Numbered from the stretch's first letter, positions 1 to 9,741 are shown. The stretch is 40,273 bases of DNA from Saprospirales bacterium (GCA_947459365.1 CANHDG010000004.1:1-40273); one strand, 5' to 3'. Made by a program: numbers and translations. The notes: a model not told the origin generated them from the letters alone.

Positions 1-1911
1 CAGTTTAACGGTGGCGTGGCACATGACCTTACCGCTGACCCCTATAATCCCACTTACCTCGGAAAATTCGATCAGCTCGGCTATATCCACGATGGTTACG
101 CTGAAAACGATACCCTTTATGGATGCCACATCTATACAGGACTGCTCTCCATCGTAGATATGAGCGATAAACAAAATCCAGTTCTGCTTGGAAGCATCCA
201 AACACCTGGCAAGTTTACCCACAACGCTTGGCTTCTGGACGACCGCAAACACATAGTCACCACCGACGAAACCACTCCTTCTTTTTTAACCTCGTATGAT
301 ATTTCTGACCCTACCGATATCAAGGAACTAGATCGTTTTTCAATCGACAATGGTTTCGGATCGATTGGACACAATGCGCATATAATCAATGATTTCTCAG
401 TTACCTCTTGGTATACTGGTGGTGTAATAATTACGGACTGCAGCCGTCCTTCAAACCTGGTAGAGGTAGGTAATTACGATACCTGGCAAGGAGCTGGCGC
501 CAATTTTGATGGATGCTGGGGAGCTTATCCTTACTTCCCTTCCGGCACCATGATCGCAAGCAACATCAGCCCAGGACAATTGTTTATTCTTACTCCCACC
601 TACAAGCGGGCCAGCTTCTTAGAGGGCTCCATCAAAAACGGCTGTAATGGCTTGCCAATGGCCGATGCAAAAGTAGAAATCATCGGCGGGCCAGCTTCCT
701 CCACCACCACTTCCAGCAACAACGGAGAGGCGAAAACAGGGATGGCGAATGAGGGAGAATTCACCGTGCGCATTAGCAAGACCGGTTTTATCACCCAGAC
801 ATTTACCGCTAACTTTATATCCGGAGAAGTAGTCAATTTTGATGTTACCTTACAGCCCGAGTCAGTTTACGACGTAAACGGCTCTGTAACAGACGGTAGC
901 AACAACACCCCGCTCTCCAATGTACCCGTAACCTTGAGCAATCCTAATCAATCCTACCAAACAACGACTGAAGCTGACGGCAGCTTTGAACTGAGCTGTG
1001 TTGCCTCTGGAACCTACCAGGTATCTGCTGGACTATGGGGATACATCTCCGCGACCCAGTTTGTTACTGTGAACGCAGGCCAACCGATCAACTTAACGCT
1101 TCAGAAAGGATACTACGACGATTTCAACCTAAATTATGGATGGACCACTGAAGCCACCGCTTCTGCTGGTCTTTGGGAACGCGGCGAACCCATCGGAACC
1201 GATTTCAACGGAACGCCTAGCAACACCGATACAGATGTACCCACCGATATAGGCGATCAATGCTACGTCACCGGAAATGGAGGCGGTGGAGCAGGTGCTG
1301 ACGATGTGGACAATGGAAAAGTAACCCTCTCCTCCCCAGCCATGCAACTCGGAACCGCGTTAAATGCGGTTCTAGACTTCCAATACTGGTTCTTCAACAG
1401 TGGGGGCAGCGGAAATCCCAACGATTATTTTGAAGTTCGGGTGTCCAATGCCACTCAAAATGTTCAAATCCTGAGTACCGCCAATTCAGCCTCCCAGTGG
1501 GTGCCTGTTAGTGGAGTTAAACTAGGCGATTTTATCAGCTTGGATGACCAAGTCCGTGTACACTTCATCACAGAAGATCTTACTCCAGGTCATTTAGTGG
1601 AAGCCGCGGTAGATGAATTCCTCGTTACCCCTATCTTCACCAGCAACACCTCCACCCCAACGTTCGATTACCAGCTAAGCAGCAACCCGAACCCAAGCCG
1701 CTCAAGCTTCCAATTGAAGTACCAATGGCCAGTGGAATCTAACCTGCAACTCGACGTCATCAATATGATGGGCCAGATTATTGAGCAACACGACCTATCA
1801 GACCGGGAAGGCATGCTTCAAATCGGCCAAAATTGGGCACCAGGCTTTTATGCCGCTCGTTTGATGGATGAAAAAGGCCGCGTACAAACGATCAAACTGA
1901 TCAAACAATAA
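1..1911 (+). CDS. LVIVD/choice-of-anchor B-like protein with carboxypeptidase-regulatory-like domains and T9SS C-terminal sorting domain (5' truncated)
   Basis: Frame 1 is open to the window edge (QFNGGVAHD...), so the GTG start at 16 is an artefact. Contains LLSIVDMSDKQNPVLLGS-type repeats, two CarboxypepD_reg-like modules and a C-terminal SSNPNPSRSSFQLKY...GFYAARLMDEKGRVQTIKLIKQ tail typical of T9SS type A sorting domains. Confidence 0.85.
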   Translation, partial: QFNGGVAHDLTADPYNPTYLGKFDQLGYIHDGYAENDTLYGCHIYTGLLSIVDMSDKQNPVLLGSIQTPGKFTHNAWLLDDRKHIVTTDETTPSFLTSYDISDPTDIKELDRFSIDNGFGSIGHNAHIINDFSVTSWYTGGVIITDCSRPSNLVEVGNYDTWQGAGANFDGCWGAYPYFPSGTMIASNISPGQLFILTPTYKRASFLEGSIKNGCNGLPMADAKVEIIGGPASSTTTSSNNGEAKTGMANEGEFTVRISKTGFITQTFTANFISGEVVNFDVTLQPESVYDVNGSVTDGSNNTPLSNVPVTLSNPNQSYQTTTEADGSFELSCVASGTYQVSAGLWGYISATQFVTVNAGQPINLTLQKGYYDDFNLNYGWTTEATASAGLWERGEPIGTDFNGTPSNTDTDVPTDIGDQCYVTGNGGGGAGADDVDNGKVTLSSPAMQLGTALNAVLDFQYWFFNSGGSGNPNDYFEVRVSNATQNVQILSTANSASQWVPVSGVKLGDFISLDDQVRVHFITEDLTPGHLVEAAVDEFLVTPIFTSNTSTPTFDYQLSSNPNPSRSSFQLKYQWPVESNLQLDVINMMGQIIEQHDLSDREGMLQIGQNWAPGFYAARLMDEKGRVQTIKLIKQ

Positions 1912-1935
1912 GCTGGATCCAGATTCCACAAATAC

Positions 1936-1974
1936 TAAAAAGGGTGAGAGGAGCTGTTCCTCTCACCCTTTTTT
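1936..1974. terminator. Bidirectional rho-independent terminator
   Basis: aaaaaGGGTGAGAGGAgctgTTCCTCTCACCCttttttt: perfect 11-12 bp stem flanked by A-run and T-run. Confidence 0.9.
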
Positions 1975-2024
1975 TGGCAATTTTTCCATTTGTAATTTGC
2001 AGCACTATCAAATGCCCCCTCTTA

Positions 2025-2885
2025 CTACTCGGGATAAAGTGTCCTGAAAAGGGTTCTAACCTCCACGGCCTCTTTCACATCGTGTACCCGCAGGATATCT
2101 GCTCCCTGTTGCAAAGCCACCATGTGCAAGGCACTGGTACCATTGAGTGCCTCAGAGGCTGTGCTACCAAGGGTCTTGTAAATCATAGATTTCCTGGAAA
2201 TACCAGCCAAAACGGGCAGCTGAAGCACCGTTTTTAACTCCCCCATACGCCGTAAAAGCTCAAAATTGTGCTCAATTGTTTTCCCAAAACCAAAACCAGG
2301 ATCAATTAAAATATCCTTGACCCCCAACTCTCGGAGCAGAATCACTTTTTGAATCAAAAAATCCAAAACCTCCACCACCACATCCGAATACATCGGGGCA
2401 AGTTGCATGGAGTCTGGACGACCTTGCATGTGCATCAATACATAAGGAACCCCCAAAGCAGCTACCGTCTCCAACATAGCCTCATCCAGTTCACCAGCAG
2501 AAATATCATTGATAAGGGAGGCCCCTGCTTCTGCCGCCGCTGCCGCCACCTCAGCCCTCCAAGTATCAACCGACAAGACCGCCTCCGGCAGCGCCACATG
2601 GAGTGCTCGAATGACGGGAATTACCCGGCGGAGCTCTTCCTCCACCGACACCTCCAGAGCTCCCGGTCGAGAGGAAGCCCCTCCCACATCAATTAACCTG
2701 GCACCCTCCTCCCATAATTGCTTCCCGCGAGTAACAGCCTGCTCCAAAGCATCAAAACGCCCCCCGTCGTAAAAAGAATCCGGAGTGGTATTCAATATAC
2801 CCATCACCAAGGGTACAGAGCAGTCAAGTAATGTTCCGTTGCAATTCAAAACCGGCACAAAGCCCTTTTCTATCTCATTCCTCAC
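2025..2885 (-). CDS. folP: Dihydropteroate synthase
   Basis: PLVMGILNTTPDSFYDGGRF, IDVGGASSRPGA, LIDPGFGFGKTIEHNFELL, VLAGISRKSMI motifs of DHPS. GTG start. Confidence 0.95.
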   Translation of the reverse strand: MRNEIEKGFVPVLNCNGTLLDCSVPLVMGILNTTPDSFYDGGRFDALEQAVTRGKQLWEEGARLIDVGGASSRPGALEVSVEEELRRVIPVIRALHVALPEAVLSVDTWRAEVAAAAAEAGASLINDISAGELDEAMLETVAALGVPYVLMHMQGRPDSMQLAPMYSDVVVEVLDFLIQKVILLRELGVKDILIDPGFGFGKTIEHNFELLRRMGELKTVLQLPVLAGISRKSMIYKTLGSTASEALNGTSALHMVALQQGADILRVHDVKEAVEVRTLFRTLYPE

Positions 2886-2888
2886 CGA

Positions 2889-3203
2889 TTATGTAAGCAT
2901 ATTTTCTAATTGTAAAAAAATAGGTACCAAGCCCGTCCCCTTCTCCGATAACCGGTACTCAATGTGCAACGGCTTTTCCCGAATGACGGCTTTGTCCAAT
3001 AATCCTTGCTCCTCCAACTCATGCAAGGCTGTAGACAAGGATTGCTTGTTCACTCCCTCCATTTCTCGCAAAAGCGTATTAAAACGAAGGGGACCCTCCA
3101 TGGCCAACCGAAACAACTGCGGTTTCCATTTACCAGAAAGTTGCTTCAGCAACTGTTCTGCCGGGCAAATTTCACCGGCCGTAGTACCATTTTTAGTAGT
3201 CAT
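2889..3203 (-). CDS. HxlR-family winged-helix transcriptional regulator
   Basis: CPAEQLLKQLSGKWKPQLFRLAMEGPLRFNTLLREMEGVNKQSLSTALHELEEQGLL is the HxlR signature. 3 bp upstream of folP. Confidence 0.9.
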   Translation of the reverse strand: MTTKNGTTAGEICPAEQLLKQLSGKWKPQLFRLAMEGPLRFNTLLREMEGVNKQSLSTALHELEEQGLLDKAVIREKPLHIEYRLSEKGTGLVPIFLQLENMLT

Positions 3204-3396
3204 GTTTTTTTGACTAATTGACTGGAATGAAGAAATACCTGAACTTTGTGCAAGATTTACAAAAAGACGGGCTCACAACGTACTCCCATCTAATTCCTCC
3301 GAAAATAGATTCGGCTAACCCTGAAAAATACAGCAGCAAATTAGGATAATTATCACATTTTCCAGCAAAAATAAAACTTAAATTTTACCTAAAGAA

Positions 3397-4461
3397 ATGC
3401 TTAGTCAAAATCCCGTTTTCAACAAGTGCCTTGGTTATCCTCAACAAGCATTTTTCGGGATTGTTTTCACCATCCTGGTAATTGGCATGGCCATTTCACC
3501 CGCCTGCACCCAATCCAACCAATCAAATAACTTAAAAATGCCACCCAGCAACCCGCTACTTTGCGATCCAGGCACCGGCATCTGCGCCTTGCCATCAGTA
3601 CAGAACCCACTACTTCCAGCTACCCCAGCTAATGTAGAGAACAAAGTGAAGGTTATCTATTTCACTGACCCTATCTGCTCCTCCTGCTGGGGAATCGAGC
3701 CCCAACTTAGACAACTCAAACTGGAGTATGGACATGCCGTAGAAGTTGAGTACCGAATGGGTGGTCTCTTGCCCGACTGGAGTTACAACAGTAGTGGAAT
3801 AAGCAAACCCTCTGATGTGGCACACCACTGGGACGAAGCAAGTGCCTACTATCAAATGCCTATTGATGGAGATATTTGGTTGGAAGACCCACTTTCTTCG
3901 TCCTTCCCCCCTTCTATTGCCTTTAAAGCTGCTCAAGTCCAAGACCCCCAGAAAGCCCTCTCGTTTTTGCGGAGAATTCGGGAAATGGTATTTATGGAAA
4001 AGAAAAACATTGCCAAATGGGAACACCTGAAGAATGCCGCGCTCGAAACCGGGCTGAACCCTATACAGTTAAAAAATGATCTGGAAACCATCGGCAAACA
4101 GCGGTTGGAAGAAGATTTGACGCTGGCAAAAACCCTGGGAATTCGAGGCTTCCCAACCTTATTGGTGTACGATTCCAACCAACAATACCAAATTGTTTAT
4201 GGCTCAAAACCCTATTCAGCCATTGAACAAGCCTTGAAAAAAGCCCAACCCAAGCTCGAAAAACACCCTTATAGCCGAACGCTGCCTGCTCTGTTTACAC
4301 AATTCAACAGCCTAACCACCCGTGAATTTGCTGAATTGAGTGGCCATCCAACAGAAACCGCGGTGCAATTGCTAGAAAAAGCCGCCCATGATGGAACCCT
4401 GCAAAAACAATCCATTAAAAACGGAACCATCTGGAGACTCAACGCCAACGCCGAGAACTAA
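3397..4461 (+). CDS. DsbA-family thiol oxidoreductase-like protein with extra C-terminal domain
   Basis: VIYFTDPICSSCWGIEPQLRQLKLEYG (CxxC), RMGGLLPDW, TLGIRGFPTLLVYD. C-terminal LTTREFAELSGHPTETAVQLLEKAAHDG resembles a small winged-helix-like extension. Confidence 0.85.
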   Translation: MLSQNPVFNKCLGYPQQAFFGIVFTILVIGMAISPACTQSNQSNNLKMPPSNPLLCDPGTGICALPSVQNPLLPATPANVENKVKVIYFTDPICSSCWGIEPQLRQLKLEYGHAVEVEYRMGGLLPDWSYNSSGISKPSDVAHHWDEASAYYQMPIDGDIWLEDPLSSSFPPSIAFKAAQVQDPQKALSFLRRIREMVFMEKKNIAKWEHLKNAALETGLNPIQLKNDLETIGKQRLEEDLTLAKTLGIRGFPTLLVYDSNQQYQIVYGSKPYSAIEQALKKAQPKLEKHPYSRTLPALFTQFNSLTTREFAELSGHPTETAVQLLEKAAHDGTLQKQSIKNGTIWRLNANAEN

Positions 4462-4496
4462 ACCTAAAAGACAAAAGTTAACCTATACTTCATGTT

Positions 4497-4541
4497 GTTC
4501 TGAGAGCGGTTGTAGGTCACCCTCTACAGCCGCTACAGAAC
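4497..4541. repeat. Long imperfect inverted repeat / RNA hairpin, not terminator-like
   Basis: GTTCTG-ag-AGCGGTTGTAG-gtcaccct-CTACAGCCGCT-a-CAGAAC. About 17 paired positions (one G-U) with a small internal loop; no T-run on either side. Confidence 0.7.
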
Positions 4542-4649
4542 AGAAAAGAAAACCTAATGAACGTAGCGTGCAGAAATTCTAAATTACCATAAAAAAAGAG
4601 TTGCCCAAGGCCCAAAAGTGTACCCCCATTCGCTGCAAAAGAAGGAAAT

Positions 4650-5255
4650 TTGTGCGGTAGAATGAACACCATGAAAAGACGAATCATCTGGAACCTAATT
4701 GGATTAATACTGCCCGTGTGCCTAGGCTTTCTAACAATCAACAGTAAGACTCCCGACCCACTGCCGGAAAGGCAGGGGGTCGATTTTTTGTGGAAAGGAA
4801 AACAATACCATCTGAAAGCCCCCTTAAAGCTAGAAAAAACCTTGGTCTACCAACGTGGAGGCCTGTCTGCAGCAGAACTGGCCCTCACCGCAAATTGTTA
4901 TTATTCCGAGCGACAGTACGTGAAAATTGTTCGCCAAGATGCGGCGGTACAACCTCGGCTAGGCATTGCCATCGGCTTTGAATTTGATGAAAGCCATGGA
5001 GAGTACCCTTACACTCCCGCTGAAGCCGTCCTCCAAATAAAGGACTTTAGTTGGGGAGGAGTAGAATTTGCTACACTGGACACCTTCAATTATACCGGCG
5101 TTTCCAATGCTGTAAGCAACGACTTTAGCTTGGAAATCCTCTCTTGGGAGCAGGATACTATCACGGGTACTTTTTCCGGACTGTTGTTAAACGGTGCCGG
5201 CGATCAAGCAGCAATTGATAGTGGCTACTTCAAAATCGGACTAAAACGAAGATAA
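4650..5255 (+). CDS. Hypothetical exported protein
   Basis: 201 aa ORF. MNTMKRRIIWNLIGLILPVCLGFLTINS looks like a signal/TM segment; internal starts at 4662/4671 are possible. No recognised family. Confidence 0.6.
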   Translation: MCGRMNTMKRRIIWNLIGLILPVCLGFLTINSKTPDPLPERQGVDFLWKGKQYHLKAPLKLEKTLVYQRGGLSAAELALTANCYYSERQYVKIVRQDAAVQPRLGIAIGFEFDESHGEYPYTPAEAVLQIKDFSWGGVEFATLDTFNYTGVSNAVSNDFSLEILSWEQDTITGTFSGLLLNGAGDQAAIDSGYFKIGLKRR

Positions 5256-5274
5256 AACCCTTCCTTTTGATCGC

Positions 5275-7188
5275 TTAAAAGCCGCTCTGCTCTACCATTG
5301 ACTCCCAATTTACCATTACTTCAGCCAGCTCTTTTTGCTTACCTTGATACTTCTGGAGCGTAGAATCAGCATCCGAACGGCTATAAAAATCTGGATCGGC
5401 CATCACTGCCTCCATATTTTTGATCTCTGCTTCTAGCTCCTCTATCCGCCGCTCTAATTTCTGAACATTGCGCTGAAGTAGTTTGCGTTCCTCAGGGCTG
5501 AGTGGCTCAGCTGTTTTGACAACTGCTGCGGGAGCGGAACTAGCCTTATTACTGCGCATTTCCACCTGCCGCATATTGTCCAGCTTCCTTTTTTCGAGGA
5601 AATAATTGATATCTCCCAAGTACTCATATAGATGGTGGTCTCTAAACTCTATAGTCCGGGTAGTCAATTCGGAAAGAAATTCACGGTCGTGGCTTACTAC
5701 CAACAGGGTGCCTTCAAAATCCAGGATCGCCTGTTTCAGCATCTCCTTCGAGAGGATGTCAAGGTGGTTGGTCGGTTCATCCAGCACCAAAAAGTTGATG
5801 GGGCGGAGCAACATACAGGCCAAGGCGAGTCGCGCGCGCTCACCACCCGACAAGGCAGCCACTTTTTTATCTACATCCTGTCCAGAAAACAAGAATGACC
5901 CCAGAATACCCCGCAATTTGGTCCTCATTTCAGGAGGAGCATGGTTTTCCATGGTCTCCAGGACCGTTATTTTTGGGTTAAGGGTCTCCGCCTGATTTTG
6001 GGCATAATAGCCCAAGTGAATATTATAACCCAAACCCGCTTTTCCGGAACTGGCTGTTTCAGCGCCGATCAGTATTTTTGCCAAGGTCGTTTTACCTTGA
6101 CCATTCTGCCCTACAAAAGCAATGCGTTCCCCCCTAAGAATTTTAAAATCTACAGCATCCAACACCACTGAATCCCCGTATTTTTTAGTCATTTGCTCGG
6201 CGGAGGCTACAATTTCCCCAGAGCGGGGGGGAGGGGGAAACCGCAGGTTCATCACCGAGGTATCCTCATCTTCAATTTCGATCCGCTCCACTTTATCCAG
6301 CTGCTTTTGCATGGACTGCGCCATCTTGGTTTTGGTTGCTTTGGCCATAAACCGCGCGATGGTCCGCTCTTTGTCCGCCAACACGCGCTGCTGGTTCTCA
6401 TAGGCAGACTGCATTTGCTCTTTCCGCTCCATACTTAACTCCACATACTTAGAGTAGGCAGCTTTGTAGTCGTTCAAGCGACCCAAAATAACCTCCACCG
6501 TCCGATTGGTCACATTATCCAGGAACCGTTTATCGTGACTGATCACTACGGCCATTCCCTGGTAACTCGACAGCCAATCCTCCAACCAAAGAATACTTTC
6601 GATATCAAGGTGGTTCGTAGGCTCATCGAGCAACAACATATCCGGCTTTTGCAACAGCATTTTGGCCAATTCAATCCGCATCTGCCAGCCCCCCGAAAAC
6701 TCATCGGTCAGTCGTTCCAGATCGCTGTTAGCAAAACCCAGTCCACTCAAAACCCGGGCGGCATCAATCTCCATGGTATCGCCGCCTAAGCGTGCCAAGC
6801 GCTCAGTCGTATCCGCCAATTCCTCCAAAATAGCGTGGTAAGAATCGCTTTCATAATCCTCCCTGCTTTCCAATTCCAGCTGAATTTCATGTAAACGCTT
6901 ATCCAAACGCAATACCTCATCAAAAGCCGTGAGCGTTTCTTGTATCACCGTTTTACCTTTGGGCAGCAACATGTCCTGGTGCAGATACCCTATGGTAAAC
7001 TGGGACGGTGTCACCAAGCTGCCTTCTTGTGGAGAAAGTTCGCCCGCCATAATTTTAAGCAGCGTTGACTTTCCAGCCCCGTTGCGTCCTACAAGGCCAA
7101 CCCGCTCTCCTGGCTTGATTACTAAATTGACCCGATCCAACAAGATACGCGGCCCATACTGTATGTAAATATTCGAAAGAGTAAGCAT
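5275..7188 (-). CDS. ABC-F family ATP-binding cassette protein
   Basis: Two ABC domains (GRNGAGKSTLLK, LSGGERARLALACMLLRPINFLVLDEPTNHLD, DEFSGGWQMRIELAKMLL), linker and C-terminal coiled coil. Start taken at MLTLSNIYIQYG (7188) rather than 7230. Confidence 0.93.
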   Translation of the reverse strand: MLTLSNIYIQYGPRILLDRVNLVIKPGERVGLVGRNGAGKSTLLKIMAGELSPQEGSLVTPSQFTIGYLHQDMLLPKGKTVIQETLTAFDEVLRLDKRLHEIQLELESREDYESDSYHAILEELADTTERLARLGGDTMEIDAARVLSGLGFANSDLERLTDEFSGGWQMRIELAKMLLQKPDMLLLDEPTNHLDIESILWLEDWLSSYQGMAVVISHDKRFLDNVTNRTVEVILGRLNDYKAAYSKYVELSMERKEQMQSAYENQQRVLADKERTIARFMAKATKTKMAQSMQKQLDKVERIEIEDEDTSVMNLRFPPPPRSGEIVASAEQMTKKYGDSVVLDAVDFKILRGERIAFVGQNGQGKTTLAKILIGAETASSGKAGLGYNIHLGYYAQNQAETLNPKITVLETMENHAPPEMRTKLRGILGSFLFSGQDVDKKVAALSGGERARLALACMLLRPINFLVLDEPTNHLDILSKEMLKQAILDFEGTLLVVSHDREFLSELTTRTIEFRDHHLYEYLGDINYFLEKRKLDNMRQVEMRSNKASSAPAAVVKTAEPLSPEERKLLQRNVQKLERRIEELEAEIKNMEAVMADPDFYSRSDADSTLQKYQGKQKELAEVMVNWESMVEQSGF

Positions 7189-7305
7189 CAATAATTGCAG
7201 TTTTGGGGCGGCACTACGAAACAACAGCACCTATTCGCCACCCATAGGAAACGAAGTCAGCCTATTTTTTTTTCGAAAAAAAACAACCCGCTGGATTTAA
7301 GGGCG

Positions 7306-7313
7306 CAAAATTA
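7306..7313 (-). promoter_or_regulatory. Putative Bacteroidota sigma-A promoter (-7 box TAATTTTG) for the ABC-F gene
   Basis: Minus strand reads TTTGgtttcatacaattgctgTAATTTTG: a TTG-like -33 box, 17 nt spacer and a perfect TAnnTTTG. Confidence 0.55.
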
Positions 7314-7372
7314 CAGCAATTGTATGAAACCAAAGCCCCAGGCTCCAACTATCCACCGAAATAAACAGAGAA

Positions 7373-7864
7373 TTAATGCCCTGGATTCCCTTTTTTTCGC
7401 TTGATCGACCAAGTAAACCAAAATTTGGCAGCCAGAGTGCCATCCGGCAATCGCCCTTCCGATACCAACTCAAACTCCACCCCTTCTCCGGTTGCCAACG
7501 CTTCCTCCACAGCAGCTTGTGCCACTTTACCCATTTCACATTGAAACAAGAGCGGCTTATCCGCTTTTTTATAAAAATCAGCCCGCATTTTAACTACTAA
7601 CATCGACATGGGGGCTTGCTCAGTGAGGGCATATAGACATAACAAACCAGTACTGAGCTCCGCGGCCGCGCTTTGTGCAGCAAAATAGATGCTGCGAAAT
7701 GGATTTTTTGAAAACCAGGAATACGGCAAACGGACTACCGCCAGATCTGCCTCAAAAGAGGCCAACCGCAGGCCTGCAAACCAAGCAACCGGCAACTTGG
7801 AAAGTAAAAAGAACCACCATTTCCAGGGCATGGTCAAATTTTGAATCAAGCTTTCTTTTGTCAT
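7373..7864 (-). CDS. DUF4442-family (hotdog-fold thioesterase-like) protein
   Basis: WWFFLLSKLPVAWFAGLRLASFEADLAVVRLPYSWFSKNPFRSIYFAAQSAAAELSTGLL matches the DUF4442 pattern. Start at MTKESLIQ. Confidence 0.75.
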   Translation of the reverse strand: MTKESLIQNLTMPWKWWFFLLSKLPVAWFAGLRLASFEADLAVVRLPYSWFSKNPFRSIYFAAQSAAAELSTGLLCLYALTEQAPMSMLVVKMRADFYKKADKPLLFQCEMGKVAQAAVEEALATGEGVEFELVSEGRLPDGTLAAKFWFTWSIKRKKGNPGH

Positions 7865-7895
7865 GTGAATTACCATTTGAAGGGTTGCCGCCTAA

Positions 7896-9182
7896 TTATC
7901 CGGGTTGGTACGGGTATTTGCCCTTCCATTGAGCGAGCAACAAGGATCGCGTGCGGTCTTCTGTCGGATTTTTTCCAGGTTCGTACAATATAGTACCCTC
8001 TAAGGCTTCCGGGAGGTAGGATTGCTGGACAAAATTACCCGGAAAATCATGGGAATACTGGTACCCCGAACCATAATTCAAGGTTTTCATTAGCTGGGTG
8101 GGAGCGTTGCGTAAATGGAGTGGCACTGGAAGATCTCCCGTGCGGGCCACCAAGTCCAACGCTTGGTCAATCGCTAAATAGGAGGCATTACTTTTGGGAG
8201 AGGTCGCCAGATAAACGGCACATTGAGAAAGTACAATCCTGGCTTCCGGCATCCCGATCATTTTCACCGCATCCATAGTAGTAGTAGCGAGCAACAGCGC
8301 ATTCGGATTGGCCAAACCAATATCCTCAGCAGCTAAAATCAACATTCGGCGGGCGATGAACGTAACCTCCTCTCCCCCCTGCAACATACGGGCTAACCAG
8401 TACACTGCTGCATTGGGGTCACTGCCCCGGATACTTTTAATGAAAGCAGAAATGATATCGTAGTGCTGCTCCCCCGCTTTGTCGTACAAGGCAGGATTTT
8501 TCTGTATGAGCTCTGCCACCAGCTGATTGGTCACCACCAAAGGCTTCCCCTCTTCCCGCATATTGCTCACCAACTCCAGGGCATTTAGTAAACGCCGGGC
8601 ATCCCCTCCTGAATACAACAACAAAGCATCGTATTCCTGCATTTGAATGTCTACGCCCGACAAGTACACATCCTGTGTGAGGGCCGTATGAATCAATTCA
8701 ATGAGCTCCTCCCTGGAAAGCGATTGCAAGACATACACTTGGCAACGAGATAACAGCGCAGGAATCACTTCAAAAGACGGATTTTCAGTGGTTGCACCAA
8801 TTAACGTGACAATTCCTCGCTCCACCGCCCCCAACAAAGCGTCTTGCTGGCTCTTAGAAAAACGGTGAATTTCATCAATAAACAGGATAGCACCCTTCGA
8901 TTGAAATAGATTCTGCCGGTCCGCTTGTTCAATAGCTTCCCGCACCTCTTTTACGCCCGCATTAATGGCCGACAACTGAAAAAAAGGCTTGTTAAGTAGC
9001 TTGGCAAACAACTGGGCCAAGGAGGTCTTGCCAACTCCGGGAGGGCCCCAAAGAATGAAGGAGGGAATTTTCCCCCGCTCGACGGCTTGCCGAAGGACTG
9101 CACCCGGTCCAACCAAGTGCTTTTGCCCGACATAAGCATCCAAAGTTTGCGGGCGCATTCGTTCTGCTAGAGGTGGCAACAT
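7896..9182 (-). CDS. rarA: Replication-associated recombination protein A (AAA ATPase)
   Basis: MLPPLAERMRPQTLDAYVGQKHLVGPG, LWGPPGVGKTSLAQL, LFIDEIHRF, IGATTENPSFEVIPALLSRCQVY, GSDPNAAVYWLARML. Confidence 0.95.
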   Translation of the reverse strand: MLPPLAERMRPQTLDAYVGQKHLVGPGAVLRQAVERGKIPSFILWGPPGVGKTSLAQLFAKLLNKPFFQLSAINAGVKEVREAIEQADRQNLFQSKGAILFIDEIHRFSKSQQDALLGAVERGIVTLIGATTENPSFEVIPALLSRCQVYVLQSLSREELIELIHTALTQDVYLSGVDIQMQEYDALLLYSGGDARRLLNALELVSNMREEGKPLVVTNQLVAELIQKNPALYDKAGEQHYDIISAFIKSIRGSDPNAAVYWLARMLQGGEEVTFIARRMLILAAEDIGLANPNALLLATTTMDAVKMIGMPEARIVLSQCAVYLATSPKSNASYLAIDQALDLVARTGDLPVPLHLRNAPTQLMKTLNYGSGYQYSHDFPGNFVQQSYLPEALEGTILYEPGKNPTEDRTRSLLLAQWKGKYPYQPG

Positions 9183-9242
9183 TGGGCGAAGATACGGCAT
9201 TCAGGTCGCACCCGCCGGCAGAAATTCCTTGAAAACACCTGA

Positions 9243-9725
9243 TTAAGGGTGCACAGAAATACTGGTGCTACTTTTCACCTCCGTCATCACAAAATAACTC
9301 TGCACCCGGCCGATATTATCTAAAGTCGCTAATTTTTCTTTTACAAAACGTTGGTAGGCATCCATATCGGTTACCACTACTTTCAACAAATAATCAAATG
9401 CACCCGCGATGTGGTAGCACTCCATTACCTCCTTCAACTGCAAGACGGCTGTTTCAAATTGCTGAATATAATCCAGGTTGTGCTCTTTGAGCGACACATC
9501 ACACATGACCAACAGCCCTAAGCCTACTTTCTTCCGATTCAGAACGGCCACGTACCGATCAATATAGCCCTCCTTTTCCAAGCGCTTGATGCGCTCAAAG
9601 ACAGGGGTGGTGCTTAAATGCAGCTGCTCTGCCATTTCCTTAATCGTCCTTTTGGCATTGGTCTGCAATAATTCCAACAATTGCCGATCCAGCTCATCCA
9701 GCTGAACCGTATTTTTTTCCACCAC
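9243..9725 (-). CDS. Lrp/AsnC-family transcriptional regulator
   Basis: LDELDRQLLELLQTNAKRTIKEMAEQLHLSTTPVFERIKRLEKEGYIDRYVAVLN plus C-terminal RAM domain. Confidence 0.93.
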   Translation of the reverse strand: MVEKNTVQLDELDRQLLELLQTNAKRTIKEMAEQLHLSTTPVFERIKRLEKEGYIDRYVAVLNRKKVGLGLLVMCDVSLKEHNLDYIQQFETAVLQLKEVMECYHIAGAFDYLLKVVVTDMDAYQRFVKEKLATLDNIGRVQSYFVMTEVKSSTSISVHP

Positions 9726-9741
9726 AGCGTATTTTTAGTTT

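Noticed and set aside
2349-2772. Plus-strand ORFs antisense to folP
   Set aside because: Strong folP motifs on the minus strand; antisense products show no family resemblance.
5606-6789. Plus-strand ORFs antisense to the ABC-F gene
   Set aside because: Shadow ORFs of a highly conserved two-domain ATPase.
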